Part shown: piece by piece, positions 36,365 to 44,468 of the stretch
Numbering within the stretch: the first letter of the stretch is position 1
Layout: the number at the start of each line of letters is the position of its first letter
From: an uncultured Bacteroides sp.
Lineage (GTDB): Bacteria; Bacteroidota; Bacteroidia; Bacteroidales; Bacteroidaceae
NCBI RefSeq assembly: GCF_910586915.1
Contig: NZ_CAJULN010000005.1
Location: forward strand, 1 to 64,000
Length of the DNA: 64,000 bases
Reading direction: 5' to 3'
Made by a program: the position numbers and the translations under genes
Notes under the pieces: model-generated
The model's input: the letters and a program-made list of their open reading frames with translations, nothing else
The model's database searches: none
What the model was told of the DNA's origin: nothing

Positions 36365-39300
36365 TCAATTTATATGGAATCCAAGTTCGGGACGGTCTTT
36401 TAAATACGTAATTAAATCACGACCTACCGAAAGTTTTATCGGGCGGGAAATCAAATCGACCGATATATGGTTTACATCGGCATCGTCCGTCACTCTAAAG
36501 TAAAGTTCCGTATTTCCCGGACGGTCTTTCGTCAATGTTGCCAGTTCGGTGACAAGGGCGGAGTTCAATACCGACAATGGGATGACTATCGTTATCTTCC
36601 GTACCAAATCTTCCTTTACGTCCGGCAGAAGTTCCATAGAGGTAATCTTCAATTCCAGTTCATCCTGCCGCCACTGCCTTGCCTGGCAACGGGCCTTGAT
36701 GTATAGGAAAGTACCTTCGTTGAGGTATCCCTGATAGGTTACCCAGTCATTTCCCCAGAAGGGAATTTCGGTAGAGCCGGAATAGTCTTCTATCTTGGCT
36801 ATGCCATAAGGATTTCCGTTTTTACTGATTCCGCGACGGACACTGGTCACAATGCCTCCCATCGTTATTTCACGACCGGCAAGTGCCGCTTTATCTTCCA
36901 ATTCGGTCATACGGGTATTGCAGACATAATCCAGGACAATGGCAAATTCATCCAACGGATGGGCGGAGAGATAAATACCGACCAAATCACGCTCTTTGTT
37001 CAGACGGTCGAGATCACTCCAGCGTTCCACACCCTGAGGTATTTCGGGAGTTGCCACATCAATCACATTCTCACCGCCAAACAAAGAGTTGACCGCAGCC
37101 ATCTTATCTGCCTGATAACGGTTTCCGTAACGCATCAGAGTTTCCAGGAATACCTCTCCTTTGGAGTTGACTGCGAAATATTGTTCGCGCTTCAACTCCG
37201 GGAAACTATCAAAACCGCCTGCCAATGCAAGACACTCCATGTTCTTCTTATTGCAGGCGTTCAGATTGACACGTTGCACAAAATCGAATATTCCGGTAAA
37301 AGACCCGTTCTTTTCACGCTCTTCCATGATACTTTGCACGGCGGCTTCGCCTACTCCTTTCACCGCACCAAGCCCGAAACGGATATCACCATCGTGATTG
37401 ACGGTAAATTTAAGGTTACTCTCATTCACATCCGGCCCGAGTGTCTGGATACCCATTGCCTTGCATTCGTCCATCAGTTTCGTGATATCGGTAATATTCG
37501 ACAAACTTCGGCTCATAACGGCAGCCATATATTCCGAAGGGTAGTTCGCTTTCAGATAGGCGGTCTGATAAGCCACCCATGAGTAGCAGGTAGCGTGCGA
37601 TTTATTGAATGCATAAGACGCAAACTTCTCCCAGTCTGTCCAAATCTTTTCGAGGACTTTCGGGTCGTGTCCGTTCTTACGTCCGCCCTCGATAAATTTA
37701 GGTTTCATGTGATCCAACTTGTCGCGCAACTTCTTACCCATCGCTTTACGAAGAGCATCGGACTCACCACGGGTAAAGTCTGCCAACAAACGCGACAAAA
37801 GCATCACCTGCTCCTGATAAACCGTAATACCATAGGTATCCTTCAGGTATTTCTCCATGATTGGGATATCGTACTCAATCGGTTTACGGCCATGCTTACG
37901 GTCGATAAAGTCAGGAATATAGTCCATCGGGCCCGGACGATAGAGGGCATTCATGGCAATCAAATCTTCGAATGTAGAGGGCTGCAACTCACGCAAATAC
38001 TTCTGCATACCGGCAGATTCAAACTGGAATGTACCAATCGTACGACCGTCACTGTATAATTTATAGGTAGCGGGGTCGTTTATATCTATCGTGTCCACAT
38101 CCACTTCGATGCTGCGGCTCAGACGGATATTCTCAACAGTTTCTTTAATAATGGACAACGTTTTCAGCCCGAGGAAGTCCATCTTAATCAGTCCCGTATC
38201 CTCTATGACCGAACCTTCATACTGGGTGACGAGCATCTTCTCGCCCGTTTCCTTGTCGTCGGCAGTGCTGACGGGCACCCAATCGGTTATATCGTCGCGG
38301 CAGATAATCGTACCGCAGGCGTGTACACCCGTACCACGTACATTCCCCTCAAGCATCTTGGCATATTTGAGCGTATCCCGCACCAACGGGTCGGGAGAGA
38401 CTTCCGCTGCCTGCAATTCGGGAACGTATTCGATGGCGTTGCGGAGGTTCAGTTTCTTATCAGGAATCTTGTCGGGCACTAATTTTGCCAAACGGTCGGA
38501 TTCGGAGAGAGGAAGTTTCTGCACACGGGCAACGTCTTTAATAGCCAATTTCGTAGCCATTGTACCATAGGTGATGATATGGGCAACCTTTTCCTGTCCG
38601 TATTTATTAGTCACCCACCGGAGTACCTCACCACGGCCATCGTCGTCAAAGTCCACATCAATATCAGGCAATGAAATACGGTCGGGATTCAAGAAACGCT
38701 CGAACAGCAAGTCATACTGGATAGGGTCTATCTTGGTAATCCCCAAGCAGTAGGCAACTGCCGAACCGGCGGCGGAACCACGGCCGGGACCTACCGACAC
38801 GCCCAGTTCCTTGCGGGCTGCATTGATAAAGTCCTGCACAATCAGGAAGTATCCGGGGAAACCCATCGTCTTCATGATGTACAATTCAAAATTCATACGT
38901 TCCTTAACCTCTTCGGTCAACGGTTCGCCATATATCCGCTTCGCTCCGTCGAAAGCCAATTTGGCAAGATAGTCTCCCTCCAGTTTGATACGATACAGTT
39001 TATCGTAACCACCCAGACGTTTGATTTTCGCCTTTCCGTCCTCCTCACTCAGCACCACGTTGCCGTGTTCGTCCTGGGTAAACTCATCGTAAAGGTCTTT
39101 TTCCGTATATTTAGCCCTGTATCCCTCTTCCGTTCCGAACTCTTCGGGAATAGCGAAAGTAGGCATGATGGGAGCATGGTCGATGGAGTAATATTCTACT
39201 TTGTCGAGGATTTCCAATGTATTGCTCAGCGCTTCGGGCACGTCGGCAAAGAGTTCGTTCATCTCTTCGCGCGTCTTCATCCATTCCTGTTTGGTATACA

Positions 39301-40171
39301 ACATACGAGTAGGATCATCCAAGTCCTTACCGGTGCTCAAACAAATCAGCCGGTCGTGCGCTTCGGCGTTCTCTTCATCCACAAAATGGACGTCGTTCGT
39401 ACAAATCAGTTTGACGCCAAACTTTTGGGCATATTCCATCAGGTATTTGTTCACATTGACTTGCAACGGATAACATTCGTGATTGGCACGCGGCACAGTT
39501 GCTTTATGGCGCTGAAGTTCAAGATAAAAATCATCGCCAAACAGGTTCTTGTACCATTGTATGGCTTCTTCCGCTTCCGCAAACTGCCCGGCAGTAATCC
39601 GTTTCGGAATTTCACCACCGAGACACGCCGAACAGACAATCAGCCCTTCGTGATACTTTTCAAGTTCGCTTCGGTCTGTACGCGGACGCATATAATAGCC
39701 GCGCGTCCACGCGTGCGATACCAATTTAATAAGGTTGTGATATCCTTTTTCGTTCTTAGCCAACACAATCAAGTGATAACCGCTTTGGTCGGGTTTTCCC
39801 TCTTTCAAGTCCATCGTACGGCGAGCCACATACATCTCACAACCGATAACGGGTTTGAAGAGTTTATTTTCCGCCTCGGCTATCTTAGCTTTGCAAGCGG
39901 CAATCTCCACTTCCTTGTCTTCACACGCTATGGCACCGGATTCGATTCCTGCTATCCGTTTCTTCAGGTCTTTGACTTCCCCTTTGGGACCGCTATTCTT
40001 CTTATTGACATAGTTCGTAAATTCCTTAATACCGAACATATTTCCATGATCGGTCACGGCGATACCCTTCATCCCATTCTTCATCGCTTTATCGACCAGA
40101 CGGGCTACACTTGCCTGGCCATCCAACAGAGAATACTGGGTATGAACGTGTAAATGGACAAAATCCTGCAT
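36365..40171 (-). CDS. dnaE: DNA polymerase III subunit alpha
   Basis: A 1268-residue replicative polymerase. The N-terminal PHP domain opens HLHVHTQYSLLDGQAS, with GIAVTDHGNMFG following. The palm has GPGRGSAAGSAVAYCLGI and the catalytic aspartates in PDIDVDFDDDGRGEV. Fingers include FNKSHATCYSWVAY. A helix-hairpin-helix region has GLGAVKGVGEAAV, and a C-terminal OB fold shows MGGIVTSVRRGIS. The length fits the Bacteroidetes DnaE1 form, which is longer than the E. coli protein. No proofreading exonuclease insert is present, as expected for DnaE. It is monocistronic. Confidence 0.97.
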   Translation of the reverse strand: MQDFVHLHVHTQYSLLDGQASVARLVDKAMKNGMKGIAVTDHGNMFGIKEFTNYVNKKNSGPKGEVKDLKKRIAGIESGAIACEDKEVEIAACKAKIAEAENKLFKPVIGCEMYVARRTMDLKEGKPDQSGYHLIVLAKNEKGYHNLIKLVSHAWTRGYYMRPRTDRSELEKYHEGLIVCSACLGGEIPKRITAGQFAEAEEAIQWYKNLFGDDFYLELQRHKATVPRANHECYPLQVNVNKYLMEYAQKFGVKLICTNDVHFVDEENAEAHDRLICLSTGKDLDDPTRMLYTKQEWMKTREEMNELFADVPEALSNTLEILDKVEYYSIDHAPIMPTFAIPEEFGTEEGYRAKYTEKDLYDEFTQDEHGNVVLSEEDGKAKIKRLGGYDKLYRIKLEGDYLAKLAFDGAKRIYGEPLTEEVKERMNFELYIMKTMGFPGYFLIVQDFINAARKELGVSVGPGRGSAAGSAVAYCLGITKIDPIQYDLLFERFLNPDRISLPDIDVDFDDDGRGEVLRWVTNKYGQEKVAHIITYGTMATKLAIKDVARVQKLPLSESDRLAKLVPDKIPDKKLNLRNAIEYVPELQAAEVSPDPLVRDTLKYAKMLEGNVRGTGVHACGTIICRDDITDWVPVSTADDKETGEKMLVTQYEGSVIEDTGLIKMDFLGLKTLSIIKETVENIRLSRSIEVDVDTIDINDPATYKLYSDGRTIGTFQFESAGMQKYLRELQPSTFEDLIAMNALYRPGPMDYIPDFIDRKHGRKPIEYDIPIMEKYLKDTYGITVYQEQVMLLSRLLADFTRGESDALRKAMGKKLRDKLDHMKPKFIEGGRKNGHDPKVLEKIWTDWEKFASYAFNKSHATCYSWVAYQTAYLKANYPSEYMAAVMSRSLSNITDITKLMDECKAMGIQTLGPDVNESNLKFTVNHDGDIRFGLGAVKGVGEAAVQSIMEEREKNGSFTGIFDFVQRVNLNACNKKNMECLALAGGFDSFPELKREQYFAVNSKGEVFLETLMRYGNRYQADKMAAVNSLFGGENVIDVATPEIPQGVERWSDLDRLNKERDLVGIYLSAHPLDEFAIVLDYVCNTRMTELEDKAALAGREITMGGIVTSVRRGISKNGNPYGIAKIEDYSGSTEIPFWGNDWVTYQGYLNEGTFLYIKARCQARQWRQDELELKITSMELLPDVKEDLVRKITIVIPLSVLNSALVTELATLTKDRPGNTELYFRVTDDADVNHISVDLISRPIKLSVGRDLITYLKDRPELGFHIN

Positions 40172-40224
40172 AATGATAAGTAGTTAATTTGAAGGCCTAA
40201 AATTACTACCTCCCGGATTATAAA

Positions 40225-40232
40225 CAAAAATA
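40225..40232 (-). promoter_or_regulatory. -7 box for dnaE
   Basis: TATTTTTG on the minus strand, 53 nt before the dnaE start at 40171. Confidence 0.45.
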
Positions 40233-40299
40233 ATCCCCAAAAAGTTATCAACATCCGCATTTCTATGCTCATTTACTTGCTGATTTTTTAAATTAAGTA

Positions 40300-40307
40300 T
40301 ATTTTTG
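40300..40307 (+). promoter_or_regulatory. -7 box for psd
   Basis: TATTTTTG, 25 nt before the ATG at 40333; divergent to the dnaE box. Confidence 0.5.
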
Positions 40308-40332
40308 CAGACAATATCATTAAACAGCACTC

Positions 40333-41019
40333 ATGGGTCGACTAAAAAAATTGAAGAAGATACGTATTCACCGCGAAGGAACACATATATTATTGGCAAG
40401 TTTTTTACTGTTGTCATTGATCAATGCTGCCCTTTACTGGGGGATAACTTGCAAAATACCATTCTATATAGTAGCTGTGGTAAGTATCACGGTCTATCTG
40501 CTGATGGTAAATTTCTTCCGTTGTCCCATCCGTTTTTTCGGGCAGGATACGGAGAAAATAGTCGTAGCGCCTGCCGACGGAAAAATCGTTGTCATCGAAG
40601 AGGTTGACGAGAACGAATATTTCCATGACCGCCGGTTGATGATTTCCATCTTCATGAGCATTGTGAATGTCCATGCCAACTGGTATCCGGTAGACGGGAC
40701 AGTGAAGAAAGTAGCCCACCACAACGGTAACTTCATGAAAGCCTGGTTGCCGAAAGCCAGCACGGAAAACGAACGGTCGACGGTAGTGATTGAAACTCCA
40801 GAAGGCGTGGAAGTACTTACCCGCCAGATTGCCGGCGCCGTGGCGCGCCGTATCGTGACCTATGCCGAAGCAGGCGAAGAGTGTTACATTGACGAACATA
40901 TGGGATTCATCAAGTTCGGTTCCCGTGTGGATGTATATTTGCCCATCGGCACGGAGGTTTGCGTCAGCATGGGGCAATTAACGACCGGCAACCAAACAGT
41001 TATCGCCAAACTAAAATAA
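40333..41019 (+). CDS. psd: Phosphatidylserine decarboxylase
   Basis: A 228-residue enzyme that converts phosphatidylserine to phosphatidylethanolamine using a pyruvoyl group. Two N-terminal membrane helices (THILLASFLLLSLINAALYW and CKIPFYIVAVVSITVYLLM) are followed by the PSD fold: VVAPADGKIV, MSIVNVHANWYPVDG and, near the C-terminus, GFIKFGSRVDVYLP. In the last, Ser of FGS is the likely self-cleavage and pyruvoyl site. It is the short, proenzyme type. pssA follows 11 bp downstream, so consecutive phospholipid steps are co-transcribed. Confidence 0.92.
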   Translation: MGRLKKLKKIRIHREGTHILLASFLLLSLINAALYWGITCKIPFYIVAVVSITVYLLMVNFFRCPIRFFGQDTEKIVVAPADGKIVVIEEVDENEYFHDRRLMISIFMSIVNVHANWYPVDGTVKKVAHHNGNFMKAWLPKASTENERSTVVIETPEGVEVLTRQIAGAVARRIVTYAEAGEECYIDEHMGFIKFGSRVDVYLPIGTEVCVSMGQLTTGNQTVIAKLK

Positions 41020-41030
41020 TCCCGTCAACA

Positions 41031-41735
41031 ATGACAAACGTTATCAAAAAGAATATTCCGAATACAGTTACTTGCCTGAATCTTTTCTCCGGCTGCATTG
41101 CCTGTGTCATGGCTTTTGAAGCAAACTACAAATTGGCGTTGCTTTTCATTATCCTAAGTGCCGTTTTCGATTTCTTCGACGGGCTGTTGGCACGCACGCT
41201 CAACGCCTATTCCGCCATCGGAAAAGACCTGGATTCGCTGGCCGACGACGTAAGTTTCGGTGTCGTACCCTCATTGATTGTCTTCTCCCTATTTAAAGAG
41301 ATGCACTACCCCGCCCCCATCGGATTCATAGCTCCCTATCTGCCTTATGCAGCCTTTCTGATTTCCGTATTCTCCGCTTTGCGCCTGGCAAAGTTCAACA
41401 ACGATACCCGGCAGACAAGTTCTTTCATCGGACTACCCGTTCCTGCCAATGCCTTATTCTGGGGTTCTTTGGTAGCAGGAGCACACGACCTGTTGATTTC
41501 CGAAAACTGCCATCCTGTCTATCTGTTTATCCTTATCTGTCTGTTCTCATGGTTGTTGGTGTCAGAGATACCCATGTTTTCGCTGAAGTTTAAAAACCTG
41601 TCATGGAGAGACAATAAAATCAGCTTTATTTTCCTGATTGTATGCATTCCTTTCCTCGTCTTTTTAGGAATCAGCAGTTTTGCAGCCATTATCGTATGGT
41701 ATATTTTACTTTCACTTTTTACAGGAAAAAAGTAA
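41031..41735 (+). CDS. pssA: CDP-diacylglycerol--serine O-phosphatidyltransferase
   Basis: A 234-residue membrane enzyme making phosphatidylserine from CDP-diacylglycerol and serine. ATG 41031 (MTNVIKKNIPNTVTCLN) is used; the longer frame from 40959 lies within psd. The CDP-alcohol phosphotransferase signature D-x2-D-G-x2-A-R-x8-G-x3-D-x3-D is complete, from FDFFDGLLAR to DSLADD. About seven helices are visible. With psd directly upstream, it supplies the substrate for phosphatidylethanolamine synthesis. Confidence 0.93.
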   Translation: MTNVIKKNIPNTVTCLNLFSGCIACVMAFEANYKLALLFIILSAVFDFFDGLLARTLNAYSAIGKDLDSLADDVSFGVVPSLIVFSLFKEMHYPAPIGFIAPYLPYAAFLISVFSALRLAKFNNDTRQTSSFIGLPVPANALFWGSLVAGAHDLLISENCHPVYLFILICLFSWLLVSEIPMFSLKFKNLSWRDNKISFIFLIVCIPFLVFLGISSFAAIIVWYILLSLFTGKK

Positions 41736-41807
41736 ATAAACAATCTCTTGGCACGTTTGTTGTACTATGAGTTACATCAAAGTTACAATATAAAAAATCA
41801 TAGGCTG

Positions 41808-42101
41808 ATGCATTTACTTTTATTTATACTTATCTTTATTGTCGCCATTGTCGTATTCGGACTTTCGGCTATCGGATACCTGTTAAGAGCCATTTTCGGA
41901 ATAGGTCGCCCGTTGTCACGTCCGCGACAGGCGGAATCCGGACGTAACGCAACAGGACAACAAGACTACAGGCAGAGTACCCGAAATTCAACAAAGAATG
42001 AAGAAGAAATATATTCGGAGAATGTATCGGGAAAAAGGCACAAGAAAATATTCACGCAAGACGACGGTGAATATGTGGACTTTGAAGAAGTCAAGGAGTA
42101 G
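41808..42101 (+). CDS. DUF4834 family small membrane protein
   Basis: A 97-residue protein. ATG 41808 (MHLLLFILIFIVAIVVFG) puts the membrane helix at the very N-terminus; the longer frame from 41748 adds an unlikely leader. After the helix and FGIGRPLSRPRQ the rest is polar and disordered, ending TQDDGEYVDFEEVKE. The KIFTQDDGEYVDFEE type ending is typical of DUF4834. It follows pssA by 72 bp and may share its transcript. Function unknown. Confidence 0.8.
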   Translation: MHLLLFILIFIVAIVVFGLSAIGYLLRAIFGIGRPLSRPRQAESGRNATGQQDYRQSTRNSTKNEEEIYSENVSGKRHKKIFTQDDGEYVDFEEVKE

Positions 42102-42180
42102 CAAGGAGAGCGGATATCAAAAGGCTGTGACCGACAGCCGCGTATGCGGCAGCATAATGCCGGCCGCTATCTCCGCTTAG
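42102..42180. terminator. Structured convergent terminator region
   Basis: Several overlapping stems can form: GGCTGT/ACAGCC near 42122-42138, CCGCGTATGCGG near 42138-42149, and a longer GCGGA...TCCGC pairing that ends at the tadA stop codon. No T run is present. It separates the DUF4834 gene and tadA, which are convergent. Confidence 0.45.
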
Positions 42181-42604
42181 CGGCAAAAAACTCTTTCATC
42201 AGTGCGGCACATTCCTCTGCCAGCACCCCTTTCACCACCACAGTTTTCGGATGCAGGGCGGAAGCAGCATATTTCTGATACCCCCGTTTCTCGTCTTCCG
42301 CGCCAAATACAATCCTGCCCGTTTGTGCCCAGGCAATGGCTCCGGCACACATCACACAGGGTTCGACCGTCACATACAAAGTACATTCATTGAGGTATTT
42401 GCCGCCAAGCACATTGGCAGCGGCAGTAATCGCCTGCATTTCGGCGTGAGCCGTCACATCATTCAGCGTCTCCGTGAGGTTGTGGGCACGCGCGATGATA
42501 CGTTCTTTGCACACCACGACAGCACCTACAGGCACCTCTCCCCGCCCGGCAGCCTTATGCGCCTCTACCAAAGCCTGTTTCATGAAATAAGTATCGTCCA
42601 GCAC
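42167..42604 (-). CDS. tadA: Nucleoside deaminase, probably tRNA adenosine-34 deaminase
   Basis: A 145-residue zinc deaminase. The active site is TAHAEMQAI (His and catalytic Glu) and EPCVMCAGA (two Cys ligands). N-terminal MKQALVEAHKAAGRGEVPVGAVVV and RAHNLTETLNDVTAHAE match TadA (each seen as one stretch). TadA makes inosine at the wobble position of tRNA-Arg(ACG). A guanine or cytosine deaminase is less likely given the RxHN and ND residues. It lies 35 bp after a small RHH-like gene on the same strand. Confidence 0.9.
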   Translation of the reverse strand: MLDDTYFMKQALVEAHKAAGRGEVPVGAVVVCKERIIARAHNLTETLNDVTAHAEMQAITAAANVLGGKYLNECTLYVTVEPCVMCAGAIAWAQTGRIVFGAEDEKRGYQKYAASALHPKTVVVKGVLAEECAALMKEFFAAKRR

Positions 42605-42639
42605 ACCCCTTTAATCTTTAATTGTTACTTATTTAATCT

Positions 42640-42873
42640 TCACCGCCTCATATCGTGTTCGCCGAAAAGAGTCGGATAATCCTCTTCCATATTCTTGTGA
42701 ATAAACATGAGAATGGTTTCGCGAAGCCAACGTGACTTGTTTGTTATCTTGTATTTTTCAAGATAACGGTCAACAATCAGTTGTTCCTCGTCGCTCATCA
42801 AAATGCTCATCCGCCGTTCACGTTTGGCGCATTCGACGTGCATTTTCAGGCACTTCTTACTTCTTTTTCTCAT
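42640..42873 (-). CDS. Small RHH-like DNA-binding protein
   Basis: A 77-residue basic protein starting at ATG 42873 (MRKRSKKCLKMHVECAKR). The longer frame to 42954 covers the promoter. The core MSILMSDEEQLIVDRYLEKY then NKSRWLRETILMFIHKNM looks like a ribbon-helix-helix fold of the kind in mobilisation accessory proteins and antitoxins. No toxin or relaxase is nearby. tadA lies 35 bp downstream. It may be a stand-alone transcription factor. The fold assignment is by eye. Confidence 0.7.
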   Translation of the reverse strand: MRKRSKKCLKMHVECAKRERRMSILMSDEEQLIVDRYLEKYKITNKSRWLRETILMFIHKNMEEDYPTLFGEHDMRR

Positions 42874-42882
42874 ATTCTTTTG

Positions 42883-42932
42883 CAAAATTACTTTTACTTC
42901 TGTAAATTCAAAGAATAAAAGCAGTAAATTTG
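42883..42932. promoter_or_regulatory. Divergent promoters of the RHH-like gene and yraN
   Basis: Minus strand: TTTG (42909-42912) and TAATTTTG (42883-42890), 18 nt apart, only 10 nt from the RHH-like ATG. Plus strand: TAAATTTG (42925-42932), 11 nt from the yraN ATG. Both leaders are nearly absent, so both genes may start translation on leaderless or very short-leader mRNA. Confidence 0.6.
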
Positions 42933-42942
42933 CGAAAAAAAG

Positions 42943-43308
42943 ATGGCGAAACATAACGAATTGGGCAAAGCCGGAGAAGCGGCCGCAGCCGCCTATCTAG
43001 AGCGGCAAGGCTACGTCGTACGCGACCGGAACTGGAGAAAAGGTCATTACGAACTGGACATTGTGGCAGTAAAAGACCAAAAGCTGATTATTGTGGAAGT
43101 GAAGACACGCAGCAACACCCAGTTTGCAGCACCCGAAGACGCCGTCGGTTTGCCCAAGATAAGACGTATCGTACGCGCTGCGGATACGTATATGAAACTG
43201 TATCAGATTGACATCCCCGTGCGTTTCGATATCATCACGGTGGTGGGCAACGAAGACAGTTTCAGGATTGAGCACATGAAAGAAGCCTTTTTTCCTCCGC
43301 TATTTTAA
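42943..43308 (+). CDS. yraN: YraN family (UPF0102) endonuclease-like protein
   Basis: A 121-residue protein with a restriction-endonuclease-like fold: NELGKAGEAAAAAYLERQG, VRDRNWRKGHYELDIVAV and IIVEVKTRSN, with catalytic-type residues Glu (YELD) and E-V-K. It ends in the usual YRIEHMKEAF-like FRIEHMKEAFFPPLF. The family is almost universal, often near ribosome or RNase H genes, and its precise role is unclear. It is followed 49 bp later by a YjbR-type gene. Confidence 0.9.
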   Translation: MAKHNELGKAGEAAAAAYLERQGYVVRDRNWRKGHYELDIVAVKDQKLIIVEVKTRSNTQFAAPEDAVGLPKIRRIVRAADTYMKLYQIDIPVRFDIITVVGNEDSFRIEHMKEAFFPPLF

Positions 43309-43356
43309 GTTCGCCACAGCAGAATACCGAAAACATCACATAAAAATCGAACAAGT

Positions 43357-43713
43357 ATGAACGTAGAAACCGCCAGAGAATACTGCCTAAGCAAAAAGGG
43401 GACAACAGAGTCTTTCCCTTTCGACGAAGTATCGCTTGTCATAAAGGTCGTGGACAAGATGTTTGCCCTTATCGACTTGGAAGGAGCAGTCAGCATCTCC
43501 CTGAAATGCGACCCGGAGAAAGCGCTCGAACTACGCGAACATTATTCGGGCATCGAAGGTGCTTATCACTTCAACAAAAAATACTGGAACAGCGTCCGCT
43601 TCGACAGCGACGTGGACGACAAACTGATAAAAGAGCTTATCGACCACTCTTACGACGAGGTAATCAAGAAGTTTACAAAAAAACTACGTGCAGCATATGA
43701 CGCCCTCCCCTGA
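43357..43713 (+). CDS. MmcQ/YjbR family DNA-binding protein
   Basis: A 118-residue CyaY-like fold protein. Family features are the opening VETAREYCLSKKGTTESFPFDE, LIDLEGAVSISLKCDPEKALEL and KKYWNSVRFDSDVDDKLIKELIDHSYDEV (both as continuous runs in the protein). Function is poorly known; MmcQ relatives bind DNA weakly. Its end overlaps the birA start by 17 bp, which suggests coupled translation. Confidence 0.88.
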   Translation: MNVETAREYCLSKKGTTESFPFDEVSLVIKVVDKMFALIDLEGAVSISLKCDPEKALELREHYSGIEGAYHFNKKYWNSVRFDSDVDDKLIKELIDHSYDEVIKKFTKKLRAAYDALP

Positions 43714-44455
43714 ATCGTTTCCGGTACCATTGATTCACATCAGTGAAACAAACTCTACCAACAGCTACCTGCAAACGCTTTGCATCCGGGAAAAGGTGGA
43801 AGAGTTTACCACCGTAGCCGCCGACTTTCAAACCGCCGGACGGGGACAACGCGGGAACTCGTGGGAATCGGAACCGTACAAAAATCTCCTTTTCAGTTTT
43901 GTGCTCTTTCCCGGTTTTCTCGAAGCACGGCGCCAGTTTCTCATTTCGCAGATTGTCTCATTAGCCATTAAAGAGGAACTGGAGACTTACACCCCCGACG
44001 TTTCCATCAAATGGCCGAACGACATCTACTGGAAAGAGAAAAAGATATGCGGCATACTGATAGAGAACGACTTAATGGGACGGAACATCAATCAAAGCAT
44101 TGCAGGAGTCGGAATCAATATCAATCAGGCGGCGTTTTACAGTGAGGCGCCCAATCCCGTTTCGTTACGGCAAATCACAGGCAAGGAGCATGATGTTTTC
44201 GAGATACTCAAAAACATCATGTTACGCATACAGTCCTACTATTGCCAGCTTCAAAAGAATGACACCTCCTCCATTGTTGCCCGCTACGGAGAATCGCTGT
44301 TCAGAAAAGAGGGAATGCACCAGTACAAGGATACCGGCGGAACGTTTCTGGCACGGATTGTATGTGTAGAGCCCGACGGCAGGCTGATACTGGAAGACGA
44401 GACGCTGACTAAAAGAGGGTATATGTTTAAGGAAGTGGAATATTTACATACATAA
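43697..44455 (+). CDS. birA: Biotin--[acetyl-CoA-carboxylase] ligase
   Basis: A 252-residue enzyme that attaches biotin to carrier proteins through biotinyl-AMP. ATG 43697 is used; a GTG three codons upstream is possible. Landmarks are ISETNSTNSYL, AGRGQRGNSWES for the adenylate loop, VSIKWPNDIYW and the GVGININQ segment. The N-terminal HTH of E. coli BirA is absent, so it is a non-regulatory group I ligase. A short C-terminal SH3-like domain is present (GGTFLARIVCVEPDGRLIL). Confidence 0.92.
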   Translation: MTPSPESFPVPLIHISETNSTNSYLQTLCIREKVEEFTTVAADFQTAGRGQRGNSWESEPYKNLLFSFVLFPGFLEARRQFLISQIVSLAIKEELETYTPDVSIKWPNDIYWKEKKICGILIENDLMGRNINQSIAGVGININQAAFYSEAPNPVSLRQITGKEHDVFEILKNIMLRIQSYYCQLQKNDTSSIVARYGESLFRKEGMHQYKDTGGTFLARIVCVEPDGRLILEDETLTKRGYMFKEVEYLHT

Positions 44456-44468
44456 ACTTTTTTCATCT

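Noticed and set aside
42640..42873. Mobilisation or toxin-antitoxin module
   Set aside because: The RHH-like protein stands alone beside housekeeping genes; no relaxase, toxin, attachment site or transposase is visible.
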